Source: a virus
IMG/VR virus record: IMGVR_UViG_3300008954_000024
Span: 25,066-89,065 of that record
DNA: 64,000 nt
Reading direction: 5' to 3' (one strand)
In this document: positions 46,759-56,768 of the stretch, in pieces
Position numbering within the stretch: the stretch's first letter is position 1
Layout of the letters: each line of letters starts with the position of its first letter
Made by a program: the position numbers and the translations under genes
Notes under the pieces: model-generated
The model's input: only the letters and a program-made list of their open reading frames with translations
Databases searched by the model: none
Told to the model about the DNA's origin: nothing

Positions 46759-47405
46759 TGGACTTTTTCACATCAGACTTACATTTCGGACATAGAAATA
46801 TTATCAAGCATTGTGATAGACCATTTTCGAATGTTGATGAGATGAATAGTGCATTGATTGACAATTGGAATGGTGTGGTTGGCAACGATGATAGAGTGAT
46901 AGTTGTGGGTGACATGTTTTTGTGTGGTAAGCAAAAAATGCCAGAGATAATGTCACAGCTAAAAGGCTACAAGGTTCTTGTAAAGGGAAATCATGATCTG
47001 AGTCTCAAGAAGATGAAGGAGGTTGGATTTGATGAGTGCCATAGAAAGATGAATTACACACTGCCAAATGGACAAAAAGCACTAGTGCAGCACCATCCTG
47101 TGCCCGAGAGGCTATTTTCTGATCATGATCTTTTAATTCATGGACATATTCATATATCACCCAGGACTAGGGGAAAGAGGATCAATGTTAGCTGTGACAT
47201 CTGGGGCTTCTCGCCAATTCATGTTGATAGGCTGTGTGATCTTGTCTCGACAAAGAAGAGTGAAACGTCAAATGAGTGGTGTGATATCCGCCTGGATGGT
47301 GAAACACTTCGGGCACATTTATCAATTAATATGCAAGATTTTCCCGGCGCTGTCGAGGAAATATATAGAGTGATGCAAGGGCACTGGCCGAGGAGAAGAG
47401 AATGA
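46758..47405 (+). CDS. Calcineurin-like metallophosphoesterase
   Basis: The 215-residue enzyme has all metal-binding blocks: FTSDLHFGHRN near 4-14, VVGDMF near 49-54, VKGNHDLS near 75-82, LVQHHPVP near 111-118 and IHGHIH near 128-133. The GHxH and NHD blocks are intact, so activity as a phosphodiesterase or phosphatase is likely. The last 60 residues are not recognised. It overlaps the preceding nucleotidyltransferase (TAATG) and the following 1429-residue enzyme by four bases, so three nucleic-acid-type enzymes are translated together. Confidence 0.85.
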   Translation: MDFFTSDLHFGHRNIIKHCDRPFSNVDEMNSALIDNWNGVVGNDDRVIVVGDMFLCGKQKMPEIMSQLKGYKVLVKGNHDLSLKKMKEVGFDECHRKMNYTLPNGQKALVQHHPVPERLFSDHDLLIHGHIHISPRTRGKRINVSCDIWGFSPIHVDRLCDLVSTKKSETSNEWCDIRLDGETLRAHLSINMQDFPGAVEEIYRVMQGHWPRRRE

Positions 47406-50400
47406 AGCTTGGACTTTACGGCGGAGGATTCAAGCCCTTCACAACTGGACATTTTGCAAGGTTGGCTGACGCGATACGCGATAATGACAAGGTGTATCTA
47501 TTTTACGGCATGCAGCAAGTGGAGCCCATTAGATACGGGAAGAGGGGTAAGCCGCTGGCACCTCGACAGAAGTTTAGAAGAATAGGCAAGACAAAGAGAG
47601 AGTATGACGAGAAAGTTGCTGAGTCTATCTTTCAAATATACAAGACTGCACTCGATAGAATCCCAGGCGTCGAGGTAGTTCTGGTGCAAAGTCAGGCCAG
47701 GGATGAACAGGGAGATCTCGCTGCAGTTCGAGCACCCGTAACAGCGATATTCAAGAATCTTGAGGAGTTTGTTGAGAATCCCGACATGTATGAAAAGGTA
47801 ACTATCTATGGAGATAAATCTTCGATGATGCCTTACATGAAAAGCCCAAAATTTAAAGACTTTGTGACAGCGGGAAAGATCCAATTTGGCGGCGCCATTC
47901 CCGAAAGCCCAGAAGACTACCTGGATCCAGATAGGTTAGATAGCCTAATGGCCCGCGCCGAAGAAGAAGCGCGTGATGCACTAAGGGGATATTATGCTGG
48001 GTTAGAAGGAGAAGCTCGAAAGGACCTGTCTGACGAGGATATTGCACAGTTGCAGTCTGTTAGAGGTACTCGAGTTAGAGATCTCGCATCTTCTCCAGAG
48101 ACAGCAGAAGAAGCCAAGCGATATCTTCCTCCTTTTCTTAACAATGATGAAAAGGACAAGATCATTGAAATTCTTCTGGGCAGTATAAATGAGCCAGCCA
48201 TTTCAGAAATTGTTATAAAAAGAGCTGCAACAAAGTTTTCTGCTATAAAAATTCTATCAGAGCAAGATGATAAAGACACCGCTAAGCCTGGTGAGGAAGC
48301 ACACATATACAATCTGTATGAAGAACTAGGAATGCCTCTCAGCGATATTATTGAGATTGGCCGTCTAGGGCTTGAAGGAAAACTAGAGAATGTTCAGGAA
48401 AAAATGGATGGTCAGTTTCTAGCTTTCACAGTTGTTGATGGACAGCTAAGATTTTTTACTAAGATGGACCTTCAGAGCCAGAGGGCAAAGGATCGACGGC
48501 TAGAGCTAATTCGAGCAGGTGGAGCTGGCGGCGGAATGACGCTAAATCAGATTATGTCTGCATATACGGGAGATAGATCAAACATTGCAGAAGGTTTTGC
48601 AATTGCCTATGAGGCACTAGAGCCCGTAGCATTACCATATCAGGATTCACTCTTTAGAAATGGAGAGGTTGTGATGGTATCACAGATAATGGTTTCAAAG
48701 AATCCTAATACAATTTTATATGATGAGGACTCTCTAAGGACAGTTCTTGCCGTTTCTCTGACAGAAGAGCCTGCTAACCAGGATGCACTGTCATCCTTCA
48801 TGTCAGAGATGCGGGAGTCTTCAACAGACGCTTTTACTATGGACAAGGTGCCGACGGCCTCTCTTATGAAAGGTCTTAAAGAGGATGATGGTGCACTTGA
48901 GCAACTAGAGAAAGACTTAGAGTCAGTTGTTGGAGAGGTTGGGCTTTCAATTGGCAATAATACAGTTGGTGATTATGTTAAAGCGAGGCTAGAGGAGTTT
49001 ATTCGTGAGAAATATAAATTTATTCCTGATGATCTGATTCCTGATGTCGCTGACAGATTTATGACAGGAAAGGGAAAAGTTGCACTACGACTTAAGAAGA
49101 TGGTATCCCCCGAAGACTATCAGCGCTTTCGATCGCTCGACAAAGTAAAGACTAGAGTAGTTCAAGAAGCAATTGTTCCGCTTGAGAATATCATTCAGCG
49201 ACTGGGTATTATGATTATTGATAAGCTTGATCTTGCCCTCCAGGCTAGTAATCAGGAAGATCTGCTAGGATTTGTTAAAGGTGTTAGGGGTGCATTTGAA
49301 TCTGGGTTTAACTTTGGATTGGGATCTGAAGATGAGAAGACACTAGAGGGGATTCGTGTAGCCCTGGCGAGGCTTGAAGCTAATGAAGATTTATTTACTC
49401 GCGCCACAGAGGGCATTGTCTTTACACACAATAATAAGACCTATAAGTTAACCGGTCTTTTTACACCCATTAATAGATTGCGTGGATTCTTTTCATACGG
49501 CAAGGCAAAAATGTCAGACCGAGAAGGTGATAAAGATCTAAGTGAAACAGTGAATAAGATTTTAATGAAGATTCTCTCCGAGGGTGGAAAGGCCTTTAAA
49601 AAGAAGGATGATCAGGGAAATAAGATTGTTGCAACATCAGATGATAGAATATCCAGACAGCAGGCTGATAGGATAATCCAAGATCTTGAGAAGAATCTAC
49701 TGGAACCGTCAGGCATGAAGTTCTTACCTGTGGGTAGTACAGCAACTGACAAGCAAATGATCGGTGATATTGATCTTGTTGTAAGTGAGCCTGATAAGGA
49801 AACACTATACCAAAAGATGTTGAGTTCGCCATACCTCAGTGATGAATTGGTCGAAGGTGTACCGCGTGTGTTAAAGGTGGGACAGCTTATCGCCATAATG
49901 GTCAAGGATGCAGAAACAGGTCAATTATTTCAGGTTGACCTGTTTCCAAGTGTTAGCATGGATGATACATCCTGGGAACTTTCTGGTGGGGGAGAAGGAA
50001 AGGTTAAGGGTGAATATCATAAGCTAATGTTTTCTCTTCTAGCTAAAATAAAAGGTGAGAGAGAGTCAACATCAGACAGGGTTATTAAGTACACAATAGC
50101 TTTTCCAGGCGGACTACGTGAAAAAGTTAACGGTGTCGAAGATGTATCAGGAAGGATACCTGATCCTGATGATTACCTTCCTAAGCTAGGCGTGCAGGTA
50201 GAGGATAAGAATTCTGTCAGAACCTTTGAGGATCTCTTGTCTCATATGCTGATGGCGAACACACCTGAATTTAGAGAAGCTCTAGAAAGATTTGAGGAAT
50301 ATATTGGACACAGATTAAATGCCAGCTCGGAGAAGGTAAGGGATGAGGCCCGCAAGGCCATCGATGTGATCAATGCTACAATTTCTAAAGCCCCATCAGA

Positions 50401-51691
50401 AAGTGAATTAGCTGAGCTGCGCTTTAGACAAAAGGTTAGAGAGCTGCTATACGAGAGTTCTGAGACATATGAGAGCGCGAAATCCTTCACTGAAAAGTCA
50501 AGAGTTATCTTTGACATTCTTAAATCACCTGATTTTTTCGGAAATGACATACAGAAAATAATCAATGTGTCAGGTGCAAACAAACTAGTTAGGCTTGGCT
50601 TGGCTCCAGGTGTCGATGATCGTCATGATATCAATAAGATATTAAACCTTATGTACGATAGATTATCACCTGATCGCACGAGGGGCATCATTGAGCTTGC
50701 ACCTGATGAGCATCCTAACCCCAGTAGCAAGTATCCAGCATATGTCATGCCTGATCTCGATGACCTCATGGTGATTTTTGGAATTGCTGGAGTCACCGGA
50801 GGCCAACGGAAGGCAGGATATGTGTATGAGATTGATGTAGGTGAGAATCTCAAGGCAGCTGGTCTCCAAGTACAAAGCGGAGAGGATAACTCTGTATCTG
50901 ATGTCTATGTTCCCATGGCCAGCGGAATGCTCGGCATCGAGGTAAAGCTTCCAAACGCTCAAGCAGGAGAGCCCACACTAAAGTATGACTTTGACAAAGG
51001 TGAGTTTTTTGCTTCAAACCCTAAGCCGCAAAACCAAGATATTGCAGATCTTATAAACATGGATCCAACAGCAGCTGAGGTGAACAGGAGGTTGATACTT
51101 GTAAGGGATGTGATAAATGACTATCGGTCTAAGAATGACCTGCCTGAGATAGAGAGCATCCTCGCTAAGATAAGCAAAGAGGAGTATAGGGATGTGGTAT
51201 TACCCGCTCTTCGAAGCATGGGAGAGAATATTTCAGGCGCGTTGCTTGCTGTTTACACTGTTTCAGCAGATGTGCTCCGGAAGTATTACATGCTTAAAAA
51301 GGCAGGTCTAGTTCAGGTGAAGGGAAAAGGCTTGTTTCACCTGCATCCAGACTTTAAGATCACACTAACAGATGAGAATGGTAACAGCAGATCATCAGAG
51401 TTTTTTGACTTCTCACCTGCACAGGGTGCAGTTTATTTTAGAAATTTTAGAGGTGGAAATTATGGTATCAGATCTCAGCTTAAAAATTCGCCGTTACGTA
51501 GACTAAAACAGTCTGGTATTGATCTTGATGCAGAGAGGGACCGCGAGGAGTTTGCTAAGCTTGTGTCAACTTTAAATCTTCCAGACCCAAGATCAATTGC
51601 TGCTGAGAGCTCTCCAGGATCTACAAATGAGGTTGCAAGTGTGACTCGGGCACTACAGGGCTTAATTTCAAGGTACAATGGAAGCATCTGA
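47402..51691 (+). CDS. 1429-residue multi-enzyme: HxGH nucleotidyltransferase, ligase-like, pol-beta NTase and PD-(D/E)xK-like domains
   Basis: Four catalytic signatures are visible. GGGFKPFTTGHF near 7-18 with RGTRVRDL near 221-228 is a cytidylyl/adenylyltransferase fold. QEKMDGQFLAF near 332-342 has the KxDG nucleotidylation motif of DNA/RNA ligases, followed by EGFAIAYEAL and GEVVMVSQIM. PVGSTATDKQMIGDIDLVV near 778-796 with QVDLFPS near 846 is a pol-beta nucleotidyltransferase. SDVYVPMASGMLGIEVKLPN near 1167-1186 is a nuclease-like D...ExK. An internal tag-like helix, LRFRQKVRELLYESSE, lies near 1003-1018. The whole may be a nucleic-acid end-repair or ligation machine, or a virion polyprotein cleaved into parts. 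Confidence 0.65.
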   Translation: MKLGLYGGGFKPFTTGHFARLADAIRDNDKVYLFYGMQQVEPIRYGKRGKPLAPRQKFRRIGKTKREYDEKVAESIFQIYKTALDRIPGVEVVLVQSQARDEQGDLAAVRAPVTAIFKNLEEFVENPDMYEKVTIYGDKSSMMPYMKSPKFKDFVTAGKIQFGGAIPESPEDYLDPDRLDSLMARAEEEARDALRGYYAGLEGEARKDLSDEDIAQLQSVRGTRVRDLASSPETAEEAKRYLPPFLNNDEKDKIIEILLGSINEPAISEIVIKRAATKFSAIKILSEQDDKDTAKPGEEAHIYNLYEELGMPLSDIIEIGRLGLEGKLENVQEKMDGQFLAFTVVDGQLRFFTKMDLQSQRAKDRRLELIRAGGAGGGMTLNQIMSAYTGDRSNIAEGFAIAYEALEPVALPYQDSLFRNGEVVMVSQIMVSKNPNTILYDEDSLRTVLAVSLTEEPANQDALSSFMSEMRESSTDAFTMDKVPTASLMKGLKEDDGALEQLEKDLESVVGEVGLSIGNNTVGDYVKARLEEFIREKYKFIPDDLIPDVADRFMTGKGKVALRLKKMVSPEDYQRFRSLDKVKTRVVQEAIVPLENIIQRLGIMIIDKLDLALQASNQEDLLGFVKGVRGAFESGFNFGLGSEDEKTLEGIRVALARLEANEDLFTRATEGIVFTHNNKTYKLTGLFTPINRLRGFFSYGKAKMSDREGDKDLSETVNKILMKILSEGGKAFKKKDDQGNKIVATSDDRISRQQADRIIQDLEKNLLEPSGMKFLPVGSTATDKQMIGDIDLVVSEPDKETLYQKMLSSPYLSDELVEGVPRVLKVGQLIAIMVKDAETGQLFQVDLFPSVSMDDTSWELSGGGEGKVKGEYHKLMFSLLAKIKGERESTSDRVIKYTIAFPGGLREKVNGVEDVSGRIPDPDDYLPKLGVQVEDKNSVRTFEDLLSHMLMANTPEFREALERFEEYIGHRLNASSEKVRDEARKAIDVINATISKAPSESELAELRFRQKVRELLYESSETYESAKSFTEKSRVIFDILKSPDFFGNDIQKIINVSGANKLVRLGLAPGVDDRHDINKILNLMYDRLSPDRTRGIIELAPDEHPNPSSKYPAYVMPDLDDLMVIFGIAGVTGGQRKAGYVYEIDVGENLKAAGLQVQSGEDNSVSDVYVPMASGMLGIEVKLPNAQAGEPTLKYDFDKGEFFASNPKPQNQDIADLINMDPTAAEVNRRLILVRDVINDYRSKNDLPEIESILAKISKEEYRDVVLPALRSMGENISGALLAVYTVSADVLRKYYMLKKAGLVQVKGKGLFHLHPDFKITLTDENGNSRSSEFFDFSPAQGAVYFRNFRGGNYGIRSQLKNSPLRRLKQSGIDLDAERDREEFAKLVSTLNLPDPRSIAAESSPGSTNEVASVTRALQGLISRYNGSI

Positions 51692-51959
51692 CCAAGGAAT
51701 GAATAGGATCTTAGAGCAGCTACGCTTTGTTGCATCCTATGTTGGAGATTGCGATGACTGGGTGACTGTCAAGAAGGAGATTCTTCGAGGAATACCCTCA
51801 CCGCTGCGTAAAAGATTTTCTCGTCGTGATTCGAGGACAAAGGAGCAGTGGTTGAATGATTTTGAGAAGGAGCTAATTAATTATTATAGGGAGCAGACAG
51901 GTGTTGACCTAAAGCTTCGTACACTTGCAGAGAGAAGGGAGATGTTTGGTGTCCTCTGA
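51678..51959 (+). CDS. Unidentified basic helical protein
   Basis: The 93-residue protein overlaps the end of the multi-enzyme gene by 14 bases. It is rich in Arg, Glu and Lys, with helices LEQLRFVASYVG and WLNDFEKELINYYREQ. A second in-frame ATG at 51699 lacks ribosome-site spacing. Not recognised. Its overlap with both neighbours points to one operon with the enzyme cluster. Confidence 0.6.
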   Translation: MEASDQGMNRILEQLRFVASYVGDCDDWVTVKKEILRGIPSPLRKRFSRRDSRTKEQWLNDFEKELINYYREQTGVDLKLRTLAERREMFGVL

Positions 51960-52719
51960 TCGTGAACAGTTAAAACATATTGTGAGAGACCTTCTTAGCG
52001 AGAAGATAGGTAAGGTGGGTTTCCAGCTAGGCCAGAGAGCCCAGGAAAATCAATTTATGACATTTTATGAGCTATACGGGCAAGAGCCTGCACAGTGGCT
52101 CTTTTTCAGAGTTCCAAAGTCTCTAACGACATTCGGAGGAGCGATTACAGCAATGTTCCTGGCTGATGTGAAGCCAGGAAAAATAGCTCAATACCTTGGA
52201 GTTGGTAGCGGTGATCTCGCGGCTGATTTTTCAAAAATTTTAGCAGATATTAATAAAAAGGGCACCAAGGGTTTTCTAGAGATTTTTCCATCTGTAGCTG
52301 AGCATTTTTCAGAAGTGGCAGGCAAGGAGGCAGAGAATCTAAGTATGGGAGATGTTTCTGCCTTAAAGAAAAGTCTATCAAGTGACCTCGATCGCGTTGC
52401 TAGTAAGTTGAATGATATTTCAAGGTCTTCCGACTTGCAGGAAATGGTCACCAAGTATGGCAGCTTTATCGGTGTTGATGTTGATATAAGTAAAATCTCT
52501 GACTTTTTGGCAAAGCATAGTGCAGAGGTGACAGGCGATCTAGCTGCTCTTGAAAATGCGCTGAGAAGTCAAGAGATTCCTGAATGGATCGATGGCATGT
52601 TTGGAGAATGGCAACAGGGATTTAGTGCTTTGACCGACGAGCTGGGCAAAGACTTTCCAGAACAAAAAGCCCAGCTGCTGGAGCTATTCGATAATGTTAG
52701 AGAAAAGCTTTCTCTCTAG
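51949..52719 (+). CDS. Helix-tagged protein, unknown
   Basis: The 256-residue protein starts SSDREQLKHIVRDLLSEKIG, a tag-type amphipathic helix. The rest is a compact alpha-helical protein with a hydrophobic Gly-rich stretch (TTFGGAITAMFLADVKPG near 61-78) and several Leu-rich helices without any known motif. GTG 51949 follows GGGAG at seven bases. The 11-base overlap with the previous gene indicates co-translation. Not recognised. Confidence 0.6.
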   Translation: MSSDREQLKHIVRDLLSEKIGKVGFQLGQRAQENQFMTFYELYGQEPAQWLFFRVPKSLTTFGGAITAMFLADVKPGKIAQYLGVGSGDLAADFSKILADINKKGTKGFLEIFPSVAEHFSEVAGKEAENLSMGDVSALKKSLSSDLDRVASKLNDISRSSDLQEMVTKYGSFIGVDVDISKISDFLAKHSAEVTGDLAALENALRSQEIPEWIDGMFGEWQQGFSALTDELGKDFPEQKAQLLELFDNVREKLSL

Positions 52720-52723
52720 CTGC

Positions 52724-52743
52724 TATAAACGTTTCCGTTTATA
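52724..52743 (+). other. Perfect AT-rich inverted repeat
   Basis: TATAAACG and CGTTTATA flank a TTTC loop, just after a stop codon. The right arm continues into TATAAATG (52740-52747), identical to a T4-type late promoter core save the last base. It could be an operator, a weak terminator or a promoter within a hairpin. Confidence 0.5.
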
Positions 52744-52776
52744 AATGGAATAATTCCGAGGTAGACAGGAGTGGTA

Positions 52777-53124
52777 ATGAGTGAAAGCAATTGGATCCCT
52801 GAGATTCTTTATGAGGAAAATGCAGACGGATCGACATCAAGTATTCCGTTTGTTATTGTTCCTGAGGGAGAGGAGATGCCCTGTCTCCTCTACATGTTCG
52901 AGTCTCGTGAGACAGGTGACTATGAACCTGGGCTTGAGGGTGAGGATGTCCCTGTGTCACAGTGGGATTTGCATCAATATGCGGACATGGTTGTGCTGAA
53001 GCAAAATCTTGATGGCTACACATTTGATCTGGTTAGAGTAGCGTTGGGATTGGAACCTCTCTCGACAGCGGTTCAAAAAGGCCAGGCGATTTCTTCTAGA
53101 ATTCGTCAGAATCTAGATGACTAG
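52777..53124 (+). CDS. Unidentified acidic protein
   Basis: The 115-residue protein is not recognised. It has beta-like segments (SSIPFVIVPEGEEMP, CLLYMFESRETGD) and a helical C-terminus (LVRVALGLEPLSTAVQKG). ATG 52777 has AGGAG at five bases; the frame-internal GTG at 52771 is less well placed. It is the first gene after the inverted repeat at 52724. Confidence 0.6.
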   Translation: MSESNWIPEILYEENADGSTSSIPFVIVPEGEEMPCLLYMFESRETGDYEPGLEGEDVPVSQWDLHQYADMVVLKQNLDGYTFDLVRVALGLEPLSTAVQKGQAISSRIRQNLDD

Positions 53125-53177
53125 CTAGGGATGTTTTTCTCAAAGCTAAATACTTAATTTATGCTGGAGGATAAGCA

Positions 53178-53582
53178 ATGAATTTTGATATAAACAGACT
53201 TGCCAAGCTAGCTGGTCTGCCTGGTGATGAGCAGGCAGGTATGCTGCAAGAAGCAGGAAATCGTAGTAAGCGAGAAGATCCCGGTCTAGAGTCATATCTA
53301 GATGCTGAGGGTGGCGAAGATACTCTCAACGAAGATTCACAAGCAGATGATGAAACTCTTGAAATAGATGATGGTGAGCTTCGTGAGGCGGTTGCACGAG
53401 CTGAGAAAGAAAGACTTGACGAAGCAAGGCTTCGGGAAGCAGTCAGAGGAGAAATCCAGAGCATCCTAGAAGAACTGGGTGTTTACAGATCTGATAGCTC
53501 CTGGCTTTATGGGGATGATCAGCCTGAGAACAGCAGAGAAGGCCTTGTTAACATGATGTTTCCAGGAATTGGCTTTAAGTAG
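53178..53582 (+). CDS. Acidic helical protein with internal tag-like helix
   Basis: The 134-residue protein begins FDINRLAKLAGLPG, a start I recall from T4-like marine phage proteins of unknown role. The centre is acidic (TLNEDSQADDETLEIDDGEL), and RLREAVRGEIQSILEELG near 92-109 resembles the tag helix found at the start of other proteins here. A strong terminator follows. ATG 53178 has GGAGG upstream. A scaffold or core protein is a reasonable guess only. Confidence 0.6.
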   Translation: MNFDINRLAKLAGLPGDEQAGMLQEAGNRSKREDPGLESYLDAEGGEDTLNEDSQADDETLEIDDGELREAVARAEKERLDEARLREAVRGEIQSILEELGVYRSDSSWLYGDDQPENSREGLVNMMFPGIGFK

Positions 53583-53604
53583 AGATTAGATTCTTCCAGT
53601 ACAA

Positions 53605-53629
53605 ACAGCCCGCAATGCGGGCTGTTTTT
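53605..53629 (+). terminator. Rho-independent terminator
   Basis: ACAGCCCGC pairs perfectly with GCGGGCTGT around a three-base AAT loop and is followed by a T run. It closes the long block that begins upstream and isolates the following groEL unit. Confidence 0.88.
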
Positions 53630-53652
53630 GTATATTGCGCAAGTTTTTGCTG

Positions 53653-53658
53653 TATAAT
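53653..53658 (+). promoter_or_regulatory. TATAAT -10 element before the groEL operon
   Basis: Exact -10 consensus 18 bases before ATG 53676 and 24 bases after the terminator. A -35 is poor (TTGTAT at 53628-53633, 19-base spacer). The placement after a terminator supports a real promoter. Confidence 0.4.
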
Positions 53659-53675
53659 CTGCTCAGGAGTCATGG

Positions 53676-54086
53676 ATGGGTTATCAGGTTAGTCAGATTG
53701 TGTATCTTGTGTCGAAGAAAGATACACGAATTTTTCCCGCAAGGGTTGTTGAGCAAATTTCAAGACGAACACTCGAGGGCGAGGAGGAGTCGTACGTAAT
53801 TGAGCTGCCTGACAAAAAATCAAGTCGAGTACCACTCGAAAGTATAGATGCAGAACTTTTTGTGTCGCTTGATCTTCTTAGAGATCATCTTTTACATGAG
53901 GCGACAGTTGCCATTACAAGAGTAGTTGAAAATGCCGCCAATGTTCAGAAAAAGGCATTTGGAAGTGAGGCACCGCTTCAGGAAGGTTTACAGAATAGCT
54001 CTGATAGTGTTGAAATTGACATGGGAGACGGCGTGAAAGCAAGAGTCAATATTGAAGCTTTAAGCGACGCTAGTTTCACCGAATAG
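53676..54086 (+). CDS. Conserved phage protein upstream of groEL, unknown
   Basis: The 136-residue protein begins with a beta barrel-like part (QIVYLVSKKDTRIFPARVVE, SYVIELPDKKSSRV) and continues with a helix (LLRDHLLHEATVAI). I recall similar proteins in T4-like marine phages. It is not a GroES: the mobile-loop and barrel motifs are missing. AGGAG precedes the ATG. It ends six bases before GroEL, so they share a transcript. Confidence 0.6.
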   Translation: MGYQVSQIVYLVSKKDTRIFPARVVEQISRRTLEGEEESYVIELPDKKSSRVPLESIDAELFVSLDLLRDHLLHEATVAITRVVENAANVQKKAFGSEAPLQEGLQNSSDSVEIDMGDGVKARVNIEALSDASFTE

Positions 54087-55706
<1,620 letters not shown>

Positions 55707-55723
55707 CCTTTCAGTTTTCCCAT

Positions 55724-55733
55724 GATATTTATG
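55724..55733 (+). promoter_or_regulatory. Putative late promoter element (GATATTTATG)
   Basis: In the 43-base gap after groEL, 17 bases upstream of ATG 55750. Confidence 0.4.
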
Positions 55734-55749
55734 GCTGGGATATCATACT

Positions 55750-56130
55750 ATGCTAGAAGAGTCAAAACTTAGATTAGTTGTGGGCCACATTCTTAAAGAA
55801 CAGGAAGAGCTGCGTCTTAAAAGAGATCTCGTTAATGTCACATGTCTTTTGACTATGACAACAAACGCTCATGTACCTGACACACTTACACGTGTTCGAG
55901 TGCTGCCAACAGTTTCTGTTGTAGGCCAGAAGGAACCCGTACAAAGAACGCCAAAGGGAAAGACGATGCTTGAGATTTATGTAAAGTACTTGCCCAGATC
56001 TGGTAGTGACTACAAGAATCTTTTGTCCTTAAGCAAGCTAATCAAGAGACTACCTGGTGTAAAAATGGTCAGAGTTTTGACTATGGATGGCAGAAGGGTC
56101 ACATTTAAAGGCAAGCCGATCGTAGTGTGA
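55750..56130 (+). CDS. Helix-tagged small protein, unknown
   Basis: The 126-residue protein starts with EESKLRLVVGHILKEQEELR, a tag-type helix, then two beta-rich stretches (TVSVVGQKEPVQRT, LEIYVKYLPRSG) and VRVLTMDGRRVTFKGKPIVV at the end. It has no known motif. The tag fits the family of proteins found between 38.5 and 60 kb. It overlaps the next gene by one base if the latter starts at ATG 56130. Confidence 0.6.
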   Translation: MLEESKLRLVVGHILKEQEELRLKRDLVNVTCLLTMTTNAHVPDTLTRVRVLPTVSVVGQKEPVQRTPKGKTMLEIYVKYLPRSGSDYKNLLSLSKLIKRLPGVKMVRVLTMDGRRVTFKGKPIVV

Positions 56131-56363
56131 TGAAAAAGCCTAAAGCTAGGACAGCAACGATAGTTGCAGCATATTTGTCAGACTTGCAGTTGGGATTGCG
56201 CTGGGCGAGATCAAACAAGGCAATAAAATCTGTAGGAAAAATTAGAGAGATCGGTTCCAAATCTGGAAAGCGCTACGCAGTTAAGGTTCGTGTAAGAACT
56301 AGTAAGCAAGATCTTCGAAATCTCATTAAAGATAGGTTCGGAAGCTTTATAAACGTTGTCTAA
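56130..56363 (+). CDS. Small basic protein, unknown
   Basis: The 77-residue Lys/Arg-rich protein has the pattern TATIVAAYLSDLQLGLRWAR, a strand (RYAVKVRVRTS) and a terminal helix (DLRNLIKDRFGSFINVV). A DNA- or RNA-binding role would fit its charge but no motif proves it. ATG 56130 sits three bases after an alternative GTG. Not recognised. Confidence 0.55.
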   Translation: MKKPKARTATIVAAYLSDLQLGLRWARSNKAIKSVGKIREIGSKSGKRYAVKVRVRTSKQDLRNLIKDRFGSFINVV

Positions 56364-56422
56364 TACGTGTAAACTTTGCTAGAATGTAGTAATATTGAAA
56401 TGCATCTAGCAAGGAGTAACAA

Positions 56423-56647
56423 ATGAGAATGTACAGCTTTGATGAACTTAGCAAAATGGATGAAGGCGATCTGTCTCGGATTTATGCAAGTCTCACAAAC
56501 AGACTTCGTAGTAGGCGAAAGGGAGATTCACGCGAAGGCATCGAAGTCGAGCTTTGCTACATCTACAGAGAGCTTGAGGTAAGGCGATCTCGTAAAATTG
56601 CACATTTGAACTACACAGCTGCAAAGCACAATAGACAGTCTGCATAA
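56423..56647 (+). CDS. Small basic helical protein, unknown
   Basis: The 74-residue protein is highly charged (LTNRLRSRRKGDSREGIEVE, YIYRELEVRRSRKIAHLNY) and mostly helical, with no known domain. ATG 56423 follows AAGGAG. The 121 bases after it hold the presumed control region for the sigma factor gene. Confidence 0.6.
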   Translation: MRMYSFDELSKMDEGDLSRIYASLTNRLRSRRKGDSREGIEVELCYIYRELEVRRSRKIAHLNYTAAKHNRQSA

Positions 56648-56682
56648 CTTTTTATCTCATGGGCCTTTTCAAACACCCTTGT

Positions 56683-56700
56683 GTGTCTACATTATCATAG
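56683..56700 (+). promoter_or_regulatory. Control region before the sigma gene with the dnaK-promoter sequence
   Basis: GTGTCTACATT (56683-56693) followed by ATCAT repeats the 11 bases seen in the dnaK promoter at 27015-27025. The rest of the gap is AT-rich with no gene. Confidence 0.35.
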
Positions 56701-56768
56701 CCCATGACGTGCAAATAAAAAAGAACCAGTATAAAATAAGCTTACCCCACTAAAGAACAGGAATCATA

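Noticed and set aside
53676-54086. GroES partner for GroEL
   Set aside because: Length and position are suggestive but the GroES mobile-loop and barrel motifs are not present.
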